Source: Chitinophaga barathri (GTDB taxonomy: Bacteria; Bacteroidota; Bacteroidia; Chitinophagales; Chitinophagaceae). Taken from it: a stretch of 64,000 nucleotides of DNA. The position numbers were made by a program, and so were the translations under genes. The notes under the pieces were generated by a model. That model was not told where the DNA came from. It did not search any database and saw nothing but the letters and a program-made list of their open reading frames with translations. Location: NCBI RefSeq assembly GCF_003807585.1, contig NZ_RMBX01000015.1, positions 186,001 to 250,000 on the forward strand. The letters run 5' to 3'. Shown piece by piece: positions 26,278 through 34,979 of this stretch. Numbering within the stretch: position 1 is the stretch's first letter; each line of letters begins with the position of its first letter.

Positions 26278-29241
26278 TTAAGAAAGTTTGTTAACCTCCT
26301 TCAGCAACACACTATGCGCATCCTTGTATAGTTTGATGGCAAGGTGAATATTCGGCAGGACGGTATGAAGGCTCTCCCTGTTCCTTGCCTGCTGCTCAAT
26401 TTCATGAACGATCGCGGAAAGCGGCTGTATCCGGACCACCATCAGGCTGCTGCGTAAAAGACCGGCGTGCTGGCTGGTTTCGTCCCAGGCTTCCAGCTGC
26501 GCGCTGTTTTCCATGTTTGTGAGCATACTGTCTGTTCTTTCCAGGAAAGTGTTCAGGATGTCCAGCATGTATTCGGGGTTATCGTCCACTACGTCGCGCA
26601 GGTACCGCAGGTCTACCAGGGACGGTACTCTCTGTTCTTCATAATCGGGCCCGGTGAATTTGGCAAATACCGGGTCGCGCTCGCCCAGGGCTTCCAGTAT
26701 CTTCTGGAAAAGGTCGTTCGGTATAAAAGGTTTGGAGATATAATCGTTCATGCCCGCCAGCAGGCAGCGTTCGCGGTCGCCTTTGAGGGCGGAAGCGGTC
26801 ATGGCGATGATGGGAATGGCGGACCCCGAGTCACGGATCTTGCGGGTGGCTTCCAGCCCGTCCATTTCCGGCATCTGGATGTCCATCAGGATACAATCGT
26901 ATTTATGATGCCGCAGCTTTTCCAGCGCTTCCAGCCCGTTTTCCGCCAGCTCCACTGCTGCGCCGGCATTGGCCAGGGTACGGATGGCGAGTTTCTGGTT
27001 TACGAGATTATCTTCGGCCAGCAGGATGTTTTTCCCCTGTAAAGGCGGCAGCAGCAACGTTTCTTTGCTGGCCTCCGGAACGAATACTGGTTCCTGCACC
27101 TGCCGGTTGTACGGAATGATGAAGCGGATGATGGTGCCGCCTTCCGGGTTGTTGCAAATGTGGATGGTGCCCTGGTGAAGGCCCACCAGCTGGCGTACGA
27201 GCGCCAGGCCCAAGCCGGTTCCGCCGTGTTTCCGGTCATTGCCGGCATGCACCTGGATAAACGTCTCGCCCATTTCATGATGCAGATGCCCGGGTATGCC
27301 GATGCCGGTATCCTTCAGTTCAAATGCATATTTCAGCTGCTTCTCGTTTTCCTCCTCAATACTTACAGACAGGCTGATGCTACCATTTTCCGTGAACTTG
27401 ATGGCATTGTCTATGAGATTGTTCAGGATCTGTTTCAGCCGGAGCGGGTCGCCCAGTACAAGGCCTTCCATGTTCTCCTGCATGTCGCAAAGCAGTTGCA
27501 GACCTTTTTTTTCAGCCAGGGGACGGTATTTGTCGGCTTTCTGGGCAATCAGTTCGCGCAGGTCGAACGCGGCGTGCTCCAGCACCATGCGGCCGGTTTT
27601 GATACGCGAGAAGTCCAGCAGGTCGTTCACAAGCGCCAGCAGGTTGTTTGCCGAATCCAGTATTTCACGTACGTATTCGGACTGTTGGGGATTGGTGGCC
27701 GTTTGCTCCAGCAGGTAAGTGAAACCAAGGATGCCGTTCAGCGGCGTACGCAGTTCATGGCTCATATTGGCCATAAAAAATTCCTGCGCGCGGCGGGCGT
27801 CTATCGCTCTTTTTCTTTCATCGATCAGGGCATGCTCGTGCTGTATGCGCTCGGTGATGTCCGTGGCGATGCCGCAGAGGCCGTACACGCGGTGGGTATG
27901 GTCGCGGAGGGGGAACTTGGTGATAAAAAAGTAATGCGTTTTGCCGTTGATCTCGATGCTGTCCTCCGATTCAACGGGCTTTTCATGCAGCAGTACCGCC
28001 CTGTCCGATTCAATGCTTTTCTCCGGCTTGAGTTTGGAGGGGAAGTCTTTATCCGCCCGGCCCAGGATGTTTTCGCTTTTGATGCCGAACACCTCTTCGA
28101 AACGCCTGTTGATCAGGACGTACTTACTGTTGATGTCCTTGATGAAGATCATGGACGGCGAGTTCAGCAGGATGGATTGAAGCCTTGAATGCAGGGTATT
28201 CATCTCGTTTTTTGTCTTCACCACTTCTTCGTCCGCCATCTTTTTGGCGTGAATATCTTTCACAATGCACTGGTAGCCGCTGAAGATGCCGTGCTGGCGC
28301 AGCAGCACCACATGCTGTTCCACCCACTTCTGGTCCCCGTTCTTGCAGCGGATGGGGAAGCGGAGCGATGATTCGGTGGTGCCTTCAAACGCCTGTTTTT
28401 CATAATGCTCACGGAGCCGTTGCTGCTCCGGAGGGTCTATGAGCATAGTGTATTGTTTGTCTATAAGTTCCTGCGGCGTATAGCCGGTGAGGTCCAGGGC
28501 TTTGCTGTTCACATATTTGAAAAAACCGCCACGGTTGGTGGTGAACATGGTGGCGCCCGCGTCTTCGATCAGCCTGCGGTACTTGGCTTCGCTGGTGCGC
28601 AGGGCGGACTCGCTGGCTTTGGTCTTACGCATATCCTTCACCAGCTTGTACAATCCCCAGAAAATAACGCCCAGGGCCAGGGCGCTGGCGGTGAGGGTGA
28701 CGAGGAAAGGCAGGCGGTTCGGGAGGCTGCTGCTGAGGCGGGCCTCCATGTGGCTGTATTGATCTTCCAGCAGCCGGTCTATCAGGCTGGTGAGCGGATC
28801 GGGTGGGGCGGGCGTCTGCACAGGGCGGATCATGGCTCCGGCTATCACGGGCGATTCCCTGGTGGAACTGATGAGATAATTAAAATAGACGATACGCTGG
28901 TACACCATGGCGCGCAGGGAATCCATGGCGTGGGCCTCCCGGCTGTCGGAGGCCAGGAACTGCAGGTTTTCTACGGGGGTGCGCAGCTGTGTTTCGGTAA
29001 AGTCCTCCCTTGTCAGGAAACCACTGTCCCCGGTGATAACATATGCTCTCACGGAAGATTCCAGGCTCTTAACGGTATAGGCTACCCTTTCAAGGAGGCG
29101 GATCTTGTCGTTGGTGAGTTGAATGCGCTCGTTCCTCTTAATGGCATCGGCATCTGAAAACCAGGCACTCCAGGCAAACCAGGCAACGGACACGATGGCA
29201 GCAACAAAAACAATGATAACGGGGCTGCTGATCTTTTTCAT
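26278..29241 (-). CDS. Hybrid sensor histidine kinase (PAS-PAS-HisKA-HATPase-REC-HPt)
   Basis: A 987-residue membrane kinase. TM1 lies near residues 7-26 and a periplasmic helical sensor follows (CHASE3-like, SLESSVRAYVITGDSGFL). TM2 is at about 178-200, with two PAS domains between 215 and 470. HisKA has its His in FFMANMSHELRTPLNGILG. The HATPase_c domain contains GTGLGLALVRQL. A receiver follows (LLAEDNLVNQ, phosphoacceptor in CILMDIQMPEMDG), and then an HPt-like domain with a candidate His in QHAGLLRSSL. It can run a full internal His-Asp-His relay. No cognate regulator is adjacent, and the input is unknown. Confidence 0.92.
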   Translation of the reverse strand: MKKISSPVIIVFVAAIVSVAWFAWSAWFSDADAIKRNERIQLTNDKIRLLERVAYTVKSLESSVRAYVITGDSGFLTREDFTETQLRTPVENLQFLASDSREAHAMDSLRAMVYQRIVYFNYLISSTRESPVIAGAMIRPVQTPAPPDPLTSLIDRLLEDQYSHMEARLSSSLPNRLPFLVTLTASALALGVIFWGLYKLVKDMRKTKASESALRTSEAKYRRLIEDAGATMFTTNRGGFFKYVNSKALDLTGYTPQELIDKQYTMLIDPPEQQRLREHYEKQAFEGTTESSLRFPIRCKNGDQKWVEQHVVLLRQHGIFSGYQCIVKDIHAKKMADEEVVKTKNEMNTLHSRLQSILLNSPSMIFIKDINSKYVLINRRFEEVFGIKSENILGRADKDFPSKLKPEKSIESDRAVLLHEKPVESEDSIEINGKTHYFFITKFPLRDHTHRVYGLCGIATDITERIQHEHALIDERKRAIDARRAQEFFMANMSHELRTPLNGILGFTYLLEQTATNPQQSEYVREILDSANNLLALVNDLLDFSRIKTGRMVLEHAAFDLRELIAQKADKYRPLAEKKGLQLLCDMQENMEGLVLGDPLRLKQILNNLIDNAIKFTENGSISLSVSIEEENEKQLKYAFELKDTGIGIPGHLHHEMGETFIQVHAGNDRKHGGTGLGLALVRQLVGLHQGTIHICNNPEGGTIIRFIIPYNRQVQEPVFVPEASKETLLLPPLQGKNILLAEDNLVNQKLAIRTLANAGAAVELAENGLEALEKLRHHKYDCILMDIQMPEMDGLEATRKIRDSGSAIPIIAMTASALKGDRERCLLAGMNDYISKPFIPNDLFQKILEALGERDPVFAKFTGPDYEEQRVPSLVDLRYLRDVVDDNPEYMLDILNTFLERTDSMLTNMENSAQLEAWDETSQHAGLLRSSLMVVRIQPLSAIVHEIEQQARNRESLHTVLPNIHLAIKLYKDAHSVLLKEVNKLS

Positions 29242-29395
29242 GCATCGAATTGTTTTCAGAATCCTTCTCTGCGTGTGGCTTTTTTCCGGAACAAGGGGAT
29301 ATTTTCAGTATTCGGTCGTCTGTCCAATTTACTTAAATTCTGCTTAACGGGCACCGTGTAATTACCATGCATTATTTTTGCAATATTTTAACCTA

Positions 29396-29423
29396 TTGAT
29401 TTATTTGCATTCCATTAAATTTG
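29396..29423 (+). promoter_or_regulatory. Bacteroidota-type promoter of the outer-membrane protein gene
   Basis: TTG at 29396-29398 and TAAATTTG at 29416-29423 are separated by 17 bases, matching the TTG-N17..20-TAnnTTTG consensus of Bacteroidota. The start codon lies 36 bases downstream of the -7 element. Confidence 0.75.
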
Positions 29424-29458
29424 CCTGATATTCTTTTTGCCAAGCATTTAAACATATT

Positions 29459-30166
29459 ATGAAAAAATTACTTTTTACGCTGGGATTAATCGCGGTTTCC
29501 GCAAGTGTATTTGCACAGGACAATGGGGCTGGCGCGGCGGCCATGGGTAAAGCCCGGGAAAAGGTTTCCTTCTCAAGGGACTTCCTGGTGATCGGTTTCT
29601 CTTATGACGGCTGGGCATCCGCTCCGGACAGCGTTCAGACCAAAGGCCTGAGCCGTGGGTTTAATATCGCCCTGATGTATGACATTCCCATTTCGAAAGA
29701 GCATTTCAGTGTGGCGGCAGGTCTTGGCTTCAGCTCCAGTAACATTTTCCTTGACGATCAGTACATAGATATGAGCAATGGCCAGTCCAATGCGGTAAAA
29801 TTCGTCAGCTCAGATAAGTACAAAAAATATAAAGTATCCACCAACTACCTTGAGATTCCCCTGGAATTCCGCTACCGTGCAGTGTCCGACAATGCCAACA
29901 AAGGTTTCAAAGCCTCCATCGGCGCCAAAGTGGGCATGCTCGTAAACGCACATACGAAAGGGAAAAACAGCCTGGGCGGTGAAAAGAATATCATTAAAGA
30001 ACAGAACAAACGTTTCTTTAACCCCTGGCGTTTTGCCGGTACTGCGCGCATAGGGTACGGGAACTTTGCCGTGTTCGGCACCGTGAACCTGAACCCCCTG
30101 TTCAAGGACAACACGAACCTGGACGTCCGTCCGTATTCCATCGGTATTGCCCTTAGCGGTTTATAA
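29459..30166 (+). CDS. Outer-membrane beta-barrel protein (PorT-like)
   Basis: A 235-residue protein with signal peptide MKKLLFTLGLIAVSASVFA followed by QDNG. The rest is rich in alternating aromatic/hydrophobic strands with glycine turns (FLVIGFSYDGW; FSVAAGLGFSSSNIFLDD; YLEIPLEFRYRAVS; FKASIGAKVGMLVNAH; RIGYGNFAVFGTVNLNPLF) and a C-terminal strand IGIALSGL. This is the pattern of the Bacteroidota outer-membrane beta-barrel (PorT-like, OMP_b-brl) families. Function unknown. It has its own promoter and a bidirectional terminator. Confidence 0.8.
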   Translation: MKKLLFTLGLIAVSASVFAQDNGAGAAAMGKAREKVSFSRDFLVIGFSYDGWASAPDSVQTKGLSRGFNIALMYDIPISKEHFSVAAGLGFSSSNIFLDDQYIDMSNGQSNAVKFVSSDKYKKYKVSTNYLEIPLEFRYRAVSDNANKGFKASIGAKVGMLVNAHTKGKNSLGGEKNIIKEQNKRFFNPWRFAGTARIGYGNFAVFGTVNLNPLFKDNTNLDVRPYSIGIALSGL

Positions 30167-30184
30167 TACAAACGAAGTTTTAAC

Positions 30185-30224
30185 AAAAAAGCCGTCCCGG
30201 GGTCATTCCCGGGACGGCTTTTTT
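30185..30224. terminator. Strong bidirectional terminator
   Basis: AAAAAAGCCGTCCCGGG pairs with CCCGGGACGGCTTTTTT around a short loop. Confidence 0.9.
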
Positions 30225-30263
30225 ATGTGGACAAGTCAGCGGCGAATACTATGTACTTATAGC

Positions 30264-30451
30264 CGTCATTGCGAGGAGCCGCGGAGGGTTTTGTGCAGGA
30301 GGCCGCGACGAAGCAATCTCCCAATATCGGGGTATCCCATTCAATCCAGGGAGATTGCTTCGTCGCCCCACCCACTTTGGCGCTGCTGCTCCTCGCAAAT
30401 GACGGGTTGTTTTGCTTTGGCGCTGTTGCTCCTCGCAGTGACGGGCTGTTA
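30264..30451. repeat. Palindromic interspersed repeat (REP/MITE-like)
   Basis: The outer arms CGTCATTGCGAGGAGC and GCTCCTCGCAAATGACG enclose an inner inverted pair GACGAAGCAATCTCCC / GGGAGATTGCTTCGTC. The right end is followed by a second, partial copy of about 37 bases (CTTTGGCGCTGTTGCTCCTCGCAGTGACGGGCTGTT region, 30415-30451), so the end is tandemly duplicated. This core (TCATTGCGAGGAG...GAAGCAATCTC) is a widely scattered palindromic repeat in bacterial genomes. The right end runs exactly to the stop codon of the enoyl-CoA hydratase gene at 30449. Confidence 0.85.
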
Positions 30452-31231
30452 TTTTCCTTTGAAAGCGGGTTTCCTTTTCTCCAGGAACGCTTTCACGCCT
30501 TCTTCGTTATCCTCCGTGTTCCCCGCTATTTCCTGGCAATATGCTTCATAATCCAGTACGGCATCCAGCCCTTCGGTCATGCCTTTGGTCAGCATCTTTT
30601 TCATCAGCGCAATGGCCTTCGTGGGGGCGTTCGCGTAAAATTCCGCCTCTGCCTGTACCGCGGCGTCCAGCTCTTCGGGTTTCACGACCTTATTCACCAG
30701 CCCCATCTGTAAAGCTTCGGCCGCGGTGAGTTTGGTGGCTTTGGTGGCCAGTTCGAAGGCACGGTGGTAGCCTACGGTGCGCGGCAGGAAATAAGAAGAG
30801 CCCGAATCCAGCACCAGCGCGATATTGATGAATATCTCGATCATGCTGGCCTGCTCCGATGCGATGATCACGTCGCAGGCCAGGGCCAGGGAGCAGCCTG
30901 CGCCCGCCGCCACCCCGTTCAGCTTGCAGATCACGGGTTTGGGCATATTGCGGATGGCGCGGATGATGGGATTGTACCTTTTATGCAATGAGTCCCCGAG
31001 GTTCCTTTTGCCGGTGGATTCCAGGGAAGCCTTCAGGTCCTGCCCGCTGCTGAAAGCCTTGCCGGCGCCGGTGAGCACGATGGCGCGCACGGCGGCGTCT
31101 TTCTCTGCCTGTTTTAATGCGTCCTGCAGTTCGTAGCTGAGCGCATCGTTGAAGGCATTGTATACGTCCGGCCGGTTGAGGGTAATAGTGGCGATATTGT
31201 TTTGGACGTCGAGGTTAAGCGTGGTGAACAT
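30449..31231 (-). CDS. Enoyl-CoA hydratase/isomerase family protein (PaaG-like)
   Basis: A 260-residue crotonase-fold enzyme. The oxyanion-hole segments are GAGKAFSSGQDLKA (about 55-68) and KLNGVAAGAGCSLALACDVIIAS (about 103-125). The helix EIFINIALVLDSGSSYFLPRTVG resembles PaaG-type ring-1,2-epoxyphenylacetyl-CoA isomerases, where an Asp (here in LDSGSSY) acts in catalysis. The substrate is an enoyl- or related CoA ester; phenylacetate degradation is one possibility but no other paa genes are in the window. Its 3' end touches the palindromic repeat. Confidence 0.88.
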   Translation of the reverse strand: MFTTLNLDVQNNIATITLNRPDVYNAFNDALSYELQDALKQAEKDAAVRAIVLTGAGKAFSSGQDLKASLESTGKRNLGDSLHKRYNPIIRAIRNMPKPVICKLNGVAAGAGCSLALACDVIIASEQASMIEIFINIALVLDSGSSYFLPRTVGYHRAFELATKATKLTAAEALQMGLVNKVVKPEELDAAVQAEAEFYANAPTKAIALMKKMLTKGMTEGLDAVLDYEAYCQEIAGNTEDNEEGVKAFLEKRKPAFKGK

Positions 31232-31249
31232 GGAATGGTTTTTTATAAA

Positions 31250-31275
31250 GGGATACGGCCGGGAAGCCGTATCCC
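31250..31275 (-). terminator. Hairpin after the S9 peptidase and enoyl-CoA hydratase junction
   Basis: GGGATACGGC pairs with GCCGTATCCC, 5-6 base loop. On the minus strand it is followed by TTTATAAAAA, a weak T-run. It lies between the end of the S9 peptidase gene (31283) and the start of the enoyl-CoA hydratase gene (31231). Confidence 0.55.
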
Positions 31276-31282
31276 GTAAGGA

Positions 31283-33286
31283 TTATAATGTTTCTTTCAG
31301 CCAGCCGAAGAACTCCCGTTGCCAGGTGATCGCGTTTTGCGCGCCCAGCACCCAGTGGTTTTCTTCAGGGAAATAGACCAGTTTGCTCTTCAGCCCTTTC
31401 AGCTGGGCGGCCTGGTAGGCCTGCAATCCCTGCTCGATGCCCACCCGGAAGTCTATGCCGCCCTGCACGATCATGATGGGCGTGTTCCAGTTATTGACAA
31501 AATTGCTGGGATTGTACTGGTCATATGTTTTGGCGTCCGCTTTGTTGAAATACGCACCCAGGTCCCAGTTGGCGAACCACAGCTCTTCCGTGGTGCCGTA
31601 CCAGCTGCGGAGGTCAAACAGGCCGTCGTGGGCGATAAAACTCCTGAAACGGTTCTGGTGAACGCCCGCCAGCATAAACACGGAATAACCGCCATAACTG
31701 GCGCCTACCGCGCCCAGGCGGGCTTTATCCACGTAGGGTTCTTTGCTCACATCGTCGATGGCGGAGAGATAATCCCGGATGGGCTGGCCTCCCCAGTCCT
31801 TGCTGATGTCCGCATTCCATTTCACGCCATGGCCGGGCATACCCCTGCGGTTGGGCGCTACTACGATATAGCCCTGCGCCGCCATCAGCTGGAAGTTCCA
31901 GCGGTAGGAGTAAAACTGGCTCACAGCGGACTGCGGGCCGCCCTGGCAGTACAGCAGGGTGGGATATTTTTTGGAAGCGTCGAAGCCCGGCGGGTAGATC
32001 ACCCACACCAGCATCTGCTGCCCGTCCGTGGTTTTTACCCAACGTTCTTCCACTTTGCTTTGCTGAAGGCTGCTGTTGATATCATTATTTACGTCTGAAA
32101 GCTGCTTCACAGCGCCGCTTTTCAGGTCTACCGCATACAGTTCCGCCGCATGGTTCATGTCCGTACGGGTTACGATCATGGTATTGCCGTGCTGGCCCAC
32201 GAAGCCGTTCAGGTCATGCTGGCCTTTGGTGAGCTGGCGTACCGTGGTGCCGGACAGTTCAAACAACTGCTCGGTGCCTTTGGCCACCGCCAGGAACCAG
32301 ATCCTGCTGCCATCCGCGCTGTAGCGGGCTGCGCTTACGGTGCCATCCCATTTGGCGGTGAGGTTATTGCGTTTGCCTGTGGCCAGGTCGTATTCGATAA
32401 TGTCGTTTTTGTCCGCCTCAAACCCGTCGCGCTCCATGCTGAGCCAGAGCATCCGTTTGCCGTCCGTGCTGAAGGCGGGCGCCACATCGTAGCCCATCAT
32501 GCCTTCGGAGAGGTTCTCGGTTTTGCCGGTGGCCAGCGTGTAACGATAAATGTCGGTATTGGTGCTGATGGCGTATGCTTTGCCGTGTTTCTTTTTGGTG
32601 ACGTAAATGATCTGCTTGCCATCCGGGCTCCAGATGAAGTCTTCACCGCCGCCGAAAGGCATCTGCGGGCAGTCGAACTTTTCATCTTTCATGATGTCCA
32701 CAGGCTCGCCGATTTTGCCGGAGGCAGCGTCCCAGGTGGCGTAGAATACGTGGTTGTAGTTACCGTCTTCCCAGGTGTCCCAGTGGCGGTAATTGAGATG
32801 GGTATAGATCTGTACGCTGGATTTGGGGAGATCGGGGTAGAAGTCCGCCCCGCTTACCTTTTCCAGCTTTACTTCTTTGGAGAAAAGTATGTGCGCGCCA
32901 TCGGGTGAAATGCGCACATTCTGCATACCGCCTTCTATTTCGGTACGTTGTTTGGCATTGGCCCCGTCTTTGTCCATTTCCCATAACTGGCCTTTGTAAG
33001 CGTACAGGATGCGGCCGCCGGGCAGCAACTGCACTACGGATTCAGCGCCGGGCGAGGTGGTGAGTTGTCTGGCTGCGCCGCCCGTGGCCGGGATGGCCCA
33101 GAGGTTGCGTTCGCTTTTGTTTTCCTGCATGTTGTAGCGGGAAACGCCGAATAGGACCGTACCATCGTCTGTCACTGTTTCCCCGCTTACCCTGCCCAGT
33201 TGCCAGAGCAGCTCAGGGGTCATTTTTTGTTGTGCCATGCTTTGCTGAATGAATAAAATACCTGCTAACAGGAATGTTTTACGCAT
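31283..33286 (-). CDS. Secreted S9 family prolyl oligopeptidase-like serine peptidase
   Basis: A 667-residue exported peptidase (signal peptide MRKTFLLAGILFIQQSMA). An N-terminal WD40/beta-propeller region (about 30-410) carries TolB-like repeats (ISPDGAHILFSKE; WSPDGKQIIYVTKKKHGKAYA; FSTDGKRMLWLSM). The C-terminal alpha/beta hydrolase has nucleophile Ser in GASYGGYSVFM, Asp in IVQGGIDFRVG and His in FPEENHWVLG. This is the acylaminoacyl-peptidase/DPP layout. It would trim peptides in the periplasm. The exact specificity cannot be told from sequence. Confidence 0.92.
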   Translation of the reverse strand: MRKTFLLAGILFIQQSMAQQKMTPELLWQLGRVSGETVTDDGTVLFGVSRYNMQENKSERNLWAIPATGGAARQLTTSPGAESVVQLLPGGRILYAYKGQLWEMDKDGANAKQRTEIEGGMQNVRISPDGAHILFSKEVKLEKVSGADFYPDLPKSSVQIYTHLNYRHWDTWEDGNYNHVFYATWDAASGKIGEPVDIMKDEKFDCPQMPFGGGEDFIWSPDGKQIIYVTKKKHGKAYAISTNTDIYRYTLATGKTENLSEGMMGYDVAPAFSTDGKRMLWLSMERDGFEADKNDIIEYDLATGKRNNLTAKWDGTVSAARYSADGSRIWFLAVAKGTEQLFELSGTTVRQLTKGQHDLNGFVGQHGNTMIVTRTDMNHAAELYAVDLKSGAVKQLSDVNNDINSSLQQSKVEERWVKTTDGQQMLVWVIYPPGFDASKKYPTLLYCQGGPQSAVSQFYSYRWNFQLMAAQGYIVVAPNRRGMPGHGVKWNADISKDWGGQPIRDYLSAIDDVSKEPYVDKARLGAVGASYGGYSVFMLAGVHQNRFRSFIAHDGLFDLRSWYGTTEELWFANWDLGAYFNKADAKTYDQYNPSNFVNNWNTPIMIVQGGIDFRVGIEQGLQAYQAAQLKGLKSKLVYFPEENHWVLGAQNAITWQREFFGWLKETL

Positions 33287-33360
33287 TGGTGTAGATTTTG
33301 TTGTGGTGAGGCGTAAATGTAGGAAAATTTAACCTCATGCCTCACCCGGCGGTAATTCAT

Positions 33361-33368
33361 TAACTTTG
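33361..33368 (+). promoter_or_regulatory. -7 element upstream of hflX
   Basis: TAACTTTG matches TAnnTTTG and lies 20 bases before the TTG start codon of hflX. A matching -33 box is not clear. Confidence 0.4.
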
Positions 33369-33387
33369 CAAAAATTCTGAATATACT

Positions 33388-34578
33388 TTGATAGAAAAAA
33401 CACAAGTAGTAGCCCAGGACGAGAGAGCAGTGCTGATAGGCCTGATCCATAAAGAACAAACGGAAGCCCAGGTGCACGAATACCTGGACGAGCTGGCTTT
33501 CCTGGCGGATACGGCAGGCGCTACGGCGGTAAAACGCTTTACCCAGCGGCTCCCGCACCCGGACAGGGCTACCTTCATCGGCAAAGGCAAGCTGGAGGAA
33601 GTAAGGCAATACGTGGTGGGGAAAGACGTCAGCCTCGTTATTTTTGACGATGAACTGTCCGGCTCCCAGATCTCCAACATACAGAAAGAGCTGAAAATAA
33701 AGGTGATCGACCGGAGTGACCTGATCCTCGACATCTTCGCCCGCCGCGCCCGTACGGCCCAGGCCAAGGTACAGGTGGAGCTGGCGCAATACCAGTACAT
33801 CCTGCCCCGCCTCCGCGGTATGTGGACGCACCTTGAACGCCAGAAAGGCGGTATCGGTATGAGAGGCCCCGGTGAAACGGAAATTGAAACGGACCGCCGT
33901 ATCGTGAAGGACAAGATCTCTCTGCTCCGCAAACGCCTGGCTGAGATCGACAAACAATCCCTCACCCAGCGCAAGGAACGCGGGGAATACATCCGCGTGG
34001 CCCTGGTAGGATACACGAACGTGGGTAAAAGCACGATCATGAACCTCATCAGCAAAAGCGACGTATTTGCTGAAAACAAACTCTTCGCCACACTGGATAC
34101 CACCACCCGCAAAGTAGTGTTTGAGCAAACACCTTTCCTGCTGAGCGATACCGTTGGTTTTATCCGCAAGCTGCCCCACCACCTGGTGGAAAGCTTCAAG
34201 TCCACGCTGGACGAAGTACGGGAAAGCGACATCCTCATGCATGTGGTGGACATCAGCCATCCCAAATACGAAGACCAGATCGAAGTAGTGAACCGTACCC
34301 TTACGGAGCTGAAATCCATAGACAAGCCCACCATCCTCATCTTCAACAAAATGGACCTGTACGAAAAACAGACCTTTGATGAATGGCTGACGGATGATAT
34401 CAAAAAGGATATCCTGGACCAGCTGAAGGAAAGCTGGCAGCACCGCTCCAATGGCAACTGCGTATTTATTTCCGCGACCGAAAGGAAAAATATCGAGGAA
34501 CTGCGCAAAACCATACTGGATAAGGTGATACAGCTTTACCGCGAGCGTTATCCCTACAAATCCGAATATTTCTTTTAA
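33388..34578 (+). CDS. hflX: GTPase HflX
   Basis: A 396-residue ribosome-associated GTPase that splits stalled 70S ribosomes. The N-terminal nucleotide-binding domain is recognised by GKGKLEEV and VIFDDELSGSQISNIQKEL. The next segment has RTAQAKVQVELAQYQYILPRLRGMW and GGIGMRGPGETEIETDRR. The G domain has G1 VGYTNVGKST, G3 DTVGFIRKLPHHLVESF and G4 FNKMD. The start codon appears to be TTG at 33388, since no ATG lies before the conserved N-terminus. Its stop overlaps by one base the ATG of the Rieske gene (TAATG). Confidence 0.95.
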   Translation: MIEKTQVVAQDERAVLIGLIHKEQTEAQVHEYLDELAFLADTAGATAVKRFTQRLPHPDRATFIGKGKLEEVRQYVVGKDVSLVIFDDELSGSQISNIQKELKIKVIDRSDLILDIFARRARTAQAKVQVELAQYQYILPRLRGMWTHLERQKGGIGMRGPGETEIETDRRIVKDKISLLRKRLAEIDKQSLTQRKERGEYIRVALVGYTNVGKSTIMNLISKSDVFAENKLFATLDTTTRKVVFEQTPFLLSDTVGFIRKLPHHLVESFKSTLDEVRESDILMHVVDISHPKYEDQIEVVNRTLTELKSIDKPTILIFNKMDLYEKQTFDEWLTDDIKKDILDQLKESWQHRSNGNCVFISATERKNIEELRKTILDKVIQLYRERYPYKSEYFF

Positions 34579-34922
34579 TGGCCAAAGAGTACAACTGGCA
34601 CCGTTTTGCCGATGCAGGCGATCCCGTGACGGGCGAAGCGGCCATTGCCGTACATGAAGTGAATGGTAAAAAGATCTGTTTCACCCGTTTCCAGGGCGAG
34701 TTGTATGCCTTTGCGCATAAGTGCCCCCACGCCGGCGGCATGATGTCCGAGGGATTTATTGATGACCGGGGGAACGTGGTATGCCCGCTTCACCGGTATA
34801 AGTTCAGTCTGCGGAACGGCTACAACAGCAGCGGAGAGGGTTTTTACCTGAAAACTTATCCTTTGGAACAAAGGGAGGACGGCCAGTACCTGGGCCTGGA
34901 GAAAAGCTGGCTGAGCTGGTAA
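34578..34922 (+). CDS. Rieske [2Fe-2S] ferredoxin-like protein
   Basis: A 114-residue single-domain Rieske protein. The two cluster motifs are CPHAGG (C-x-H) and CPLHRYKF (C-x-x-H), spaced as in Rieske-type ferredoxins. No signal peptide or membrane anchor is present, so it is cytoplasmic and probably an electron carrier or the small subunit of a reductase-like system. It overlaps hflX by one base and is the last gene before the minus-strand terminator pair. Confidence 0.9.
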   Translation: MAKEYNWHRFADAGDPVTGEAAIAVHEVNGKKICFTRFQGELYAFAHKCPHAGGMMSEGFIDDRGNVVCPLHRYKFSLRNGYNSSGEGFYLKTYPLEQREDGQYLGLEKSWLSW

Positions 34923-34975
34923 ATAAAAAGGCCGCCCCCGTTGGAGCGGCCTATACCGGTGGGAGAACCCACCGG
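34922..34975 (-). terminator. Terminator of the GH31 gene (two hairpins)
   Basis: Read on the minus strand, CCGGTGGG/CCCACCGG is followed by GGCCGC/GCGGCC and then CTTTTTATTT. Only the minus strand has a T-run after the stem, so it belongs to the PUL transcript and not to hflX. Confidence 0.75.
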
Positions 34976-34979
34976 CACG

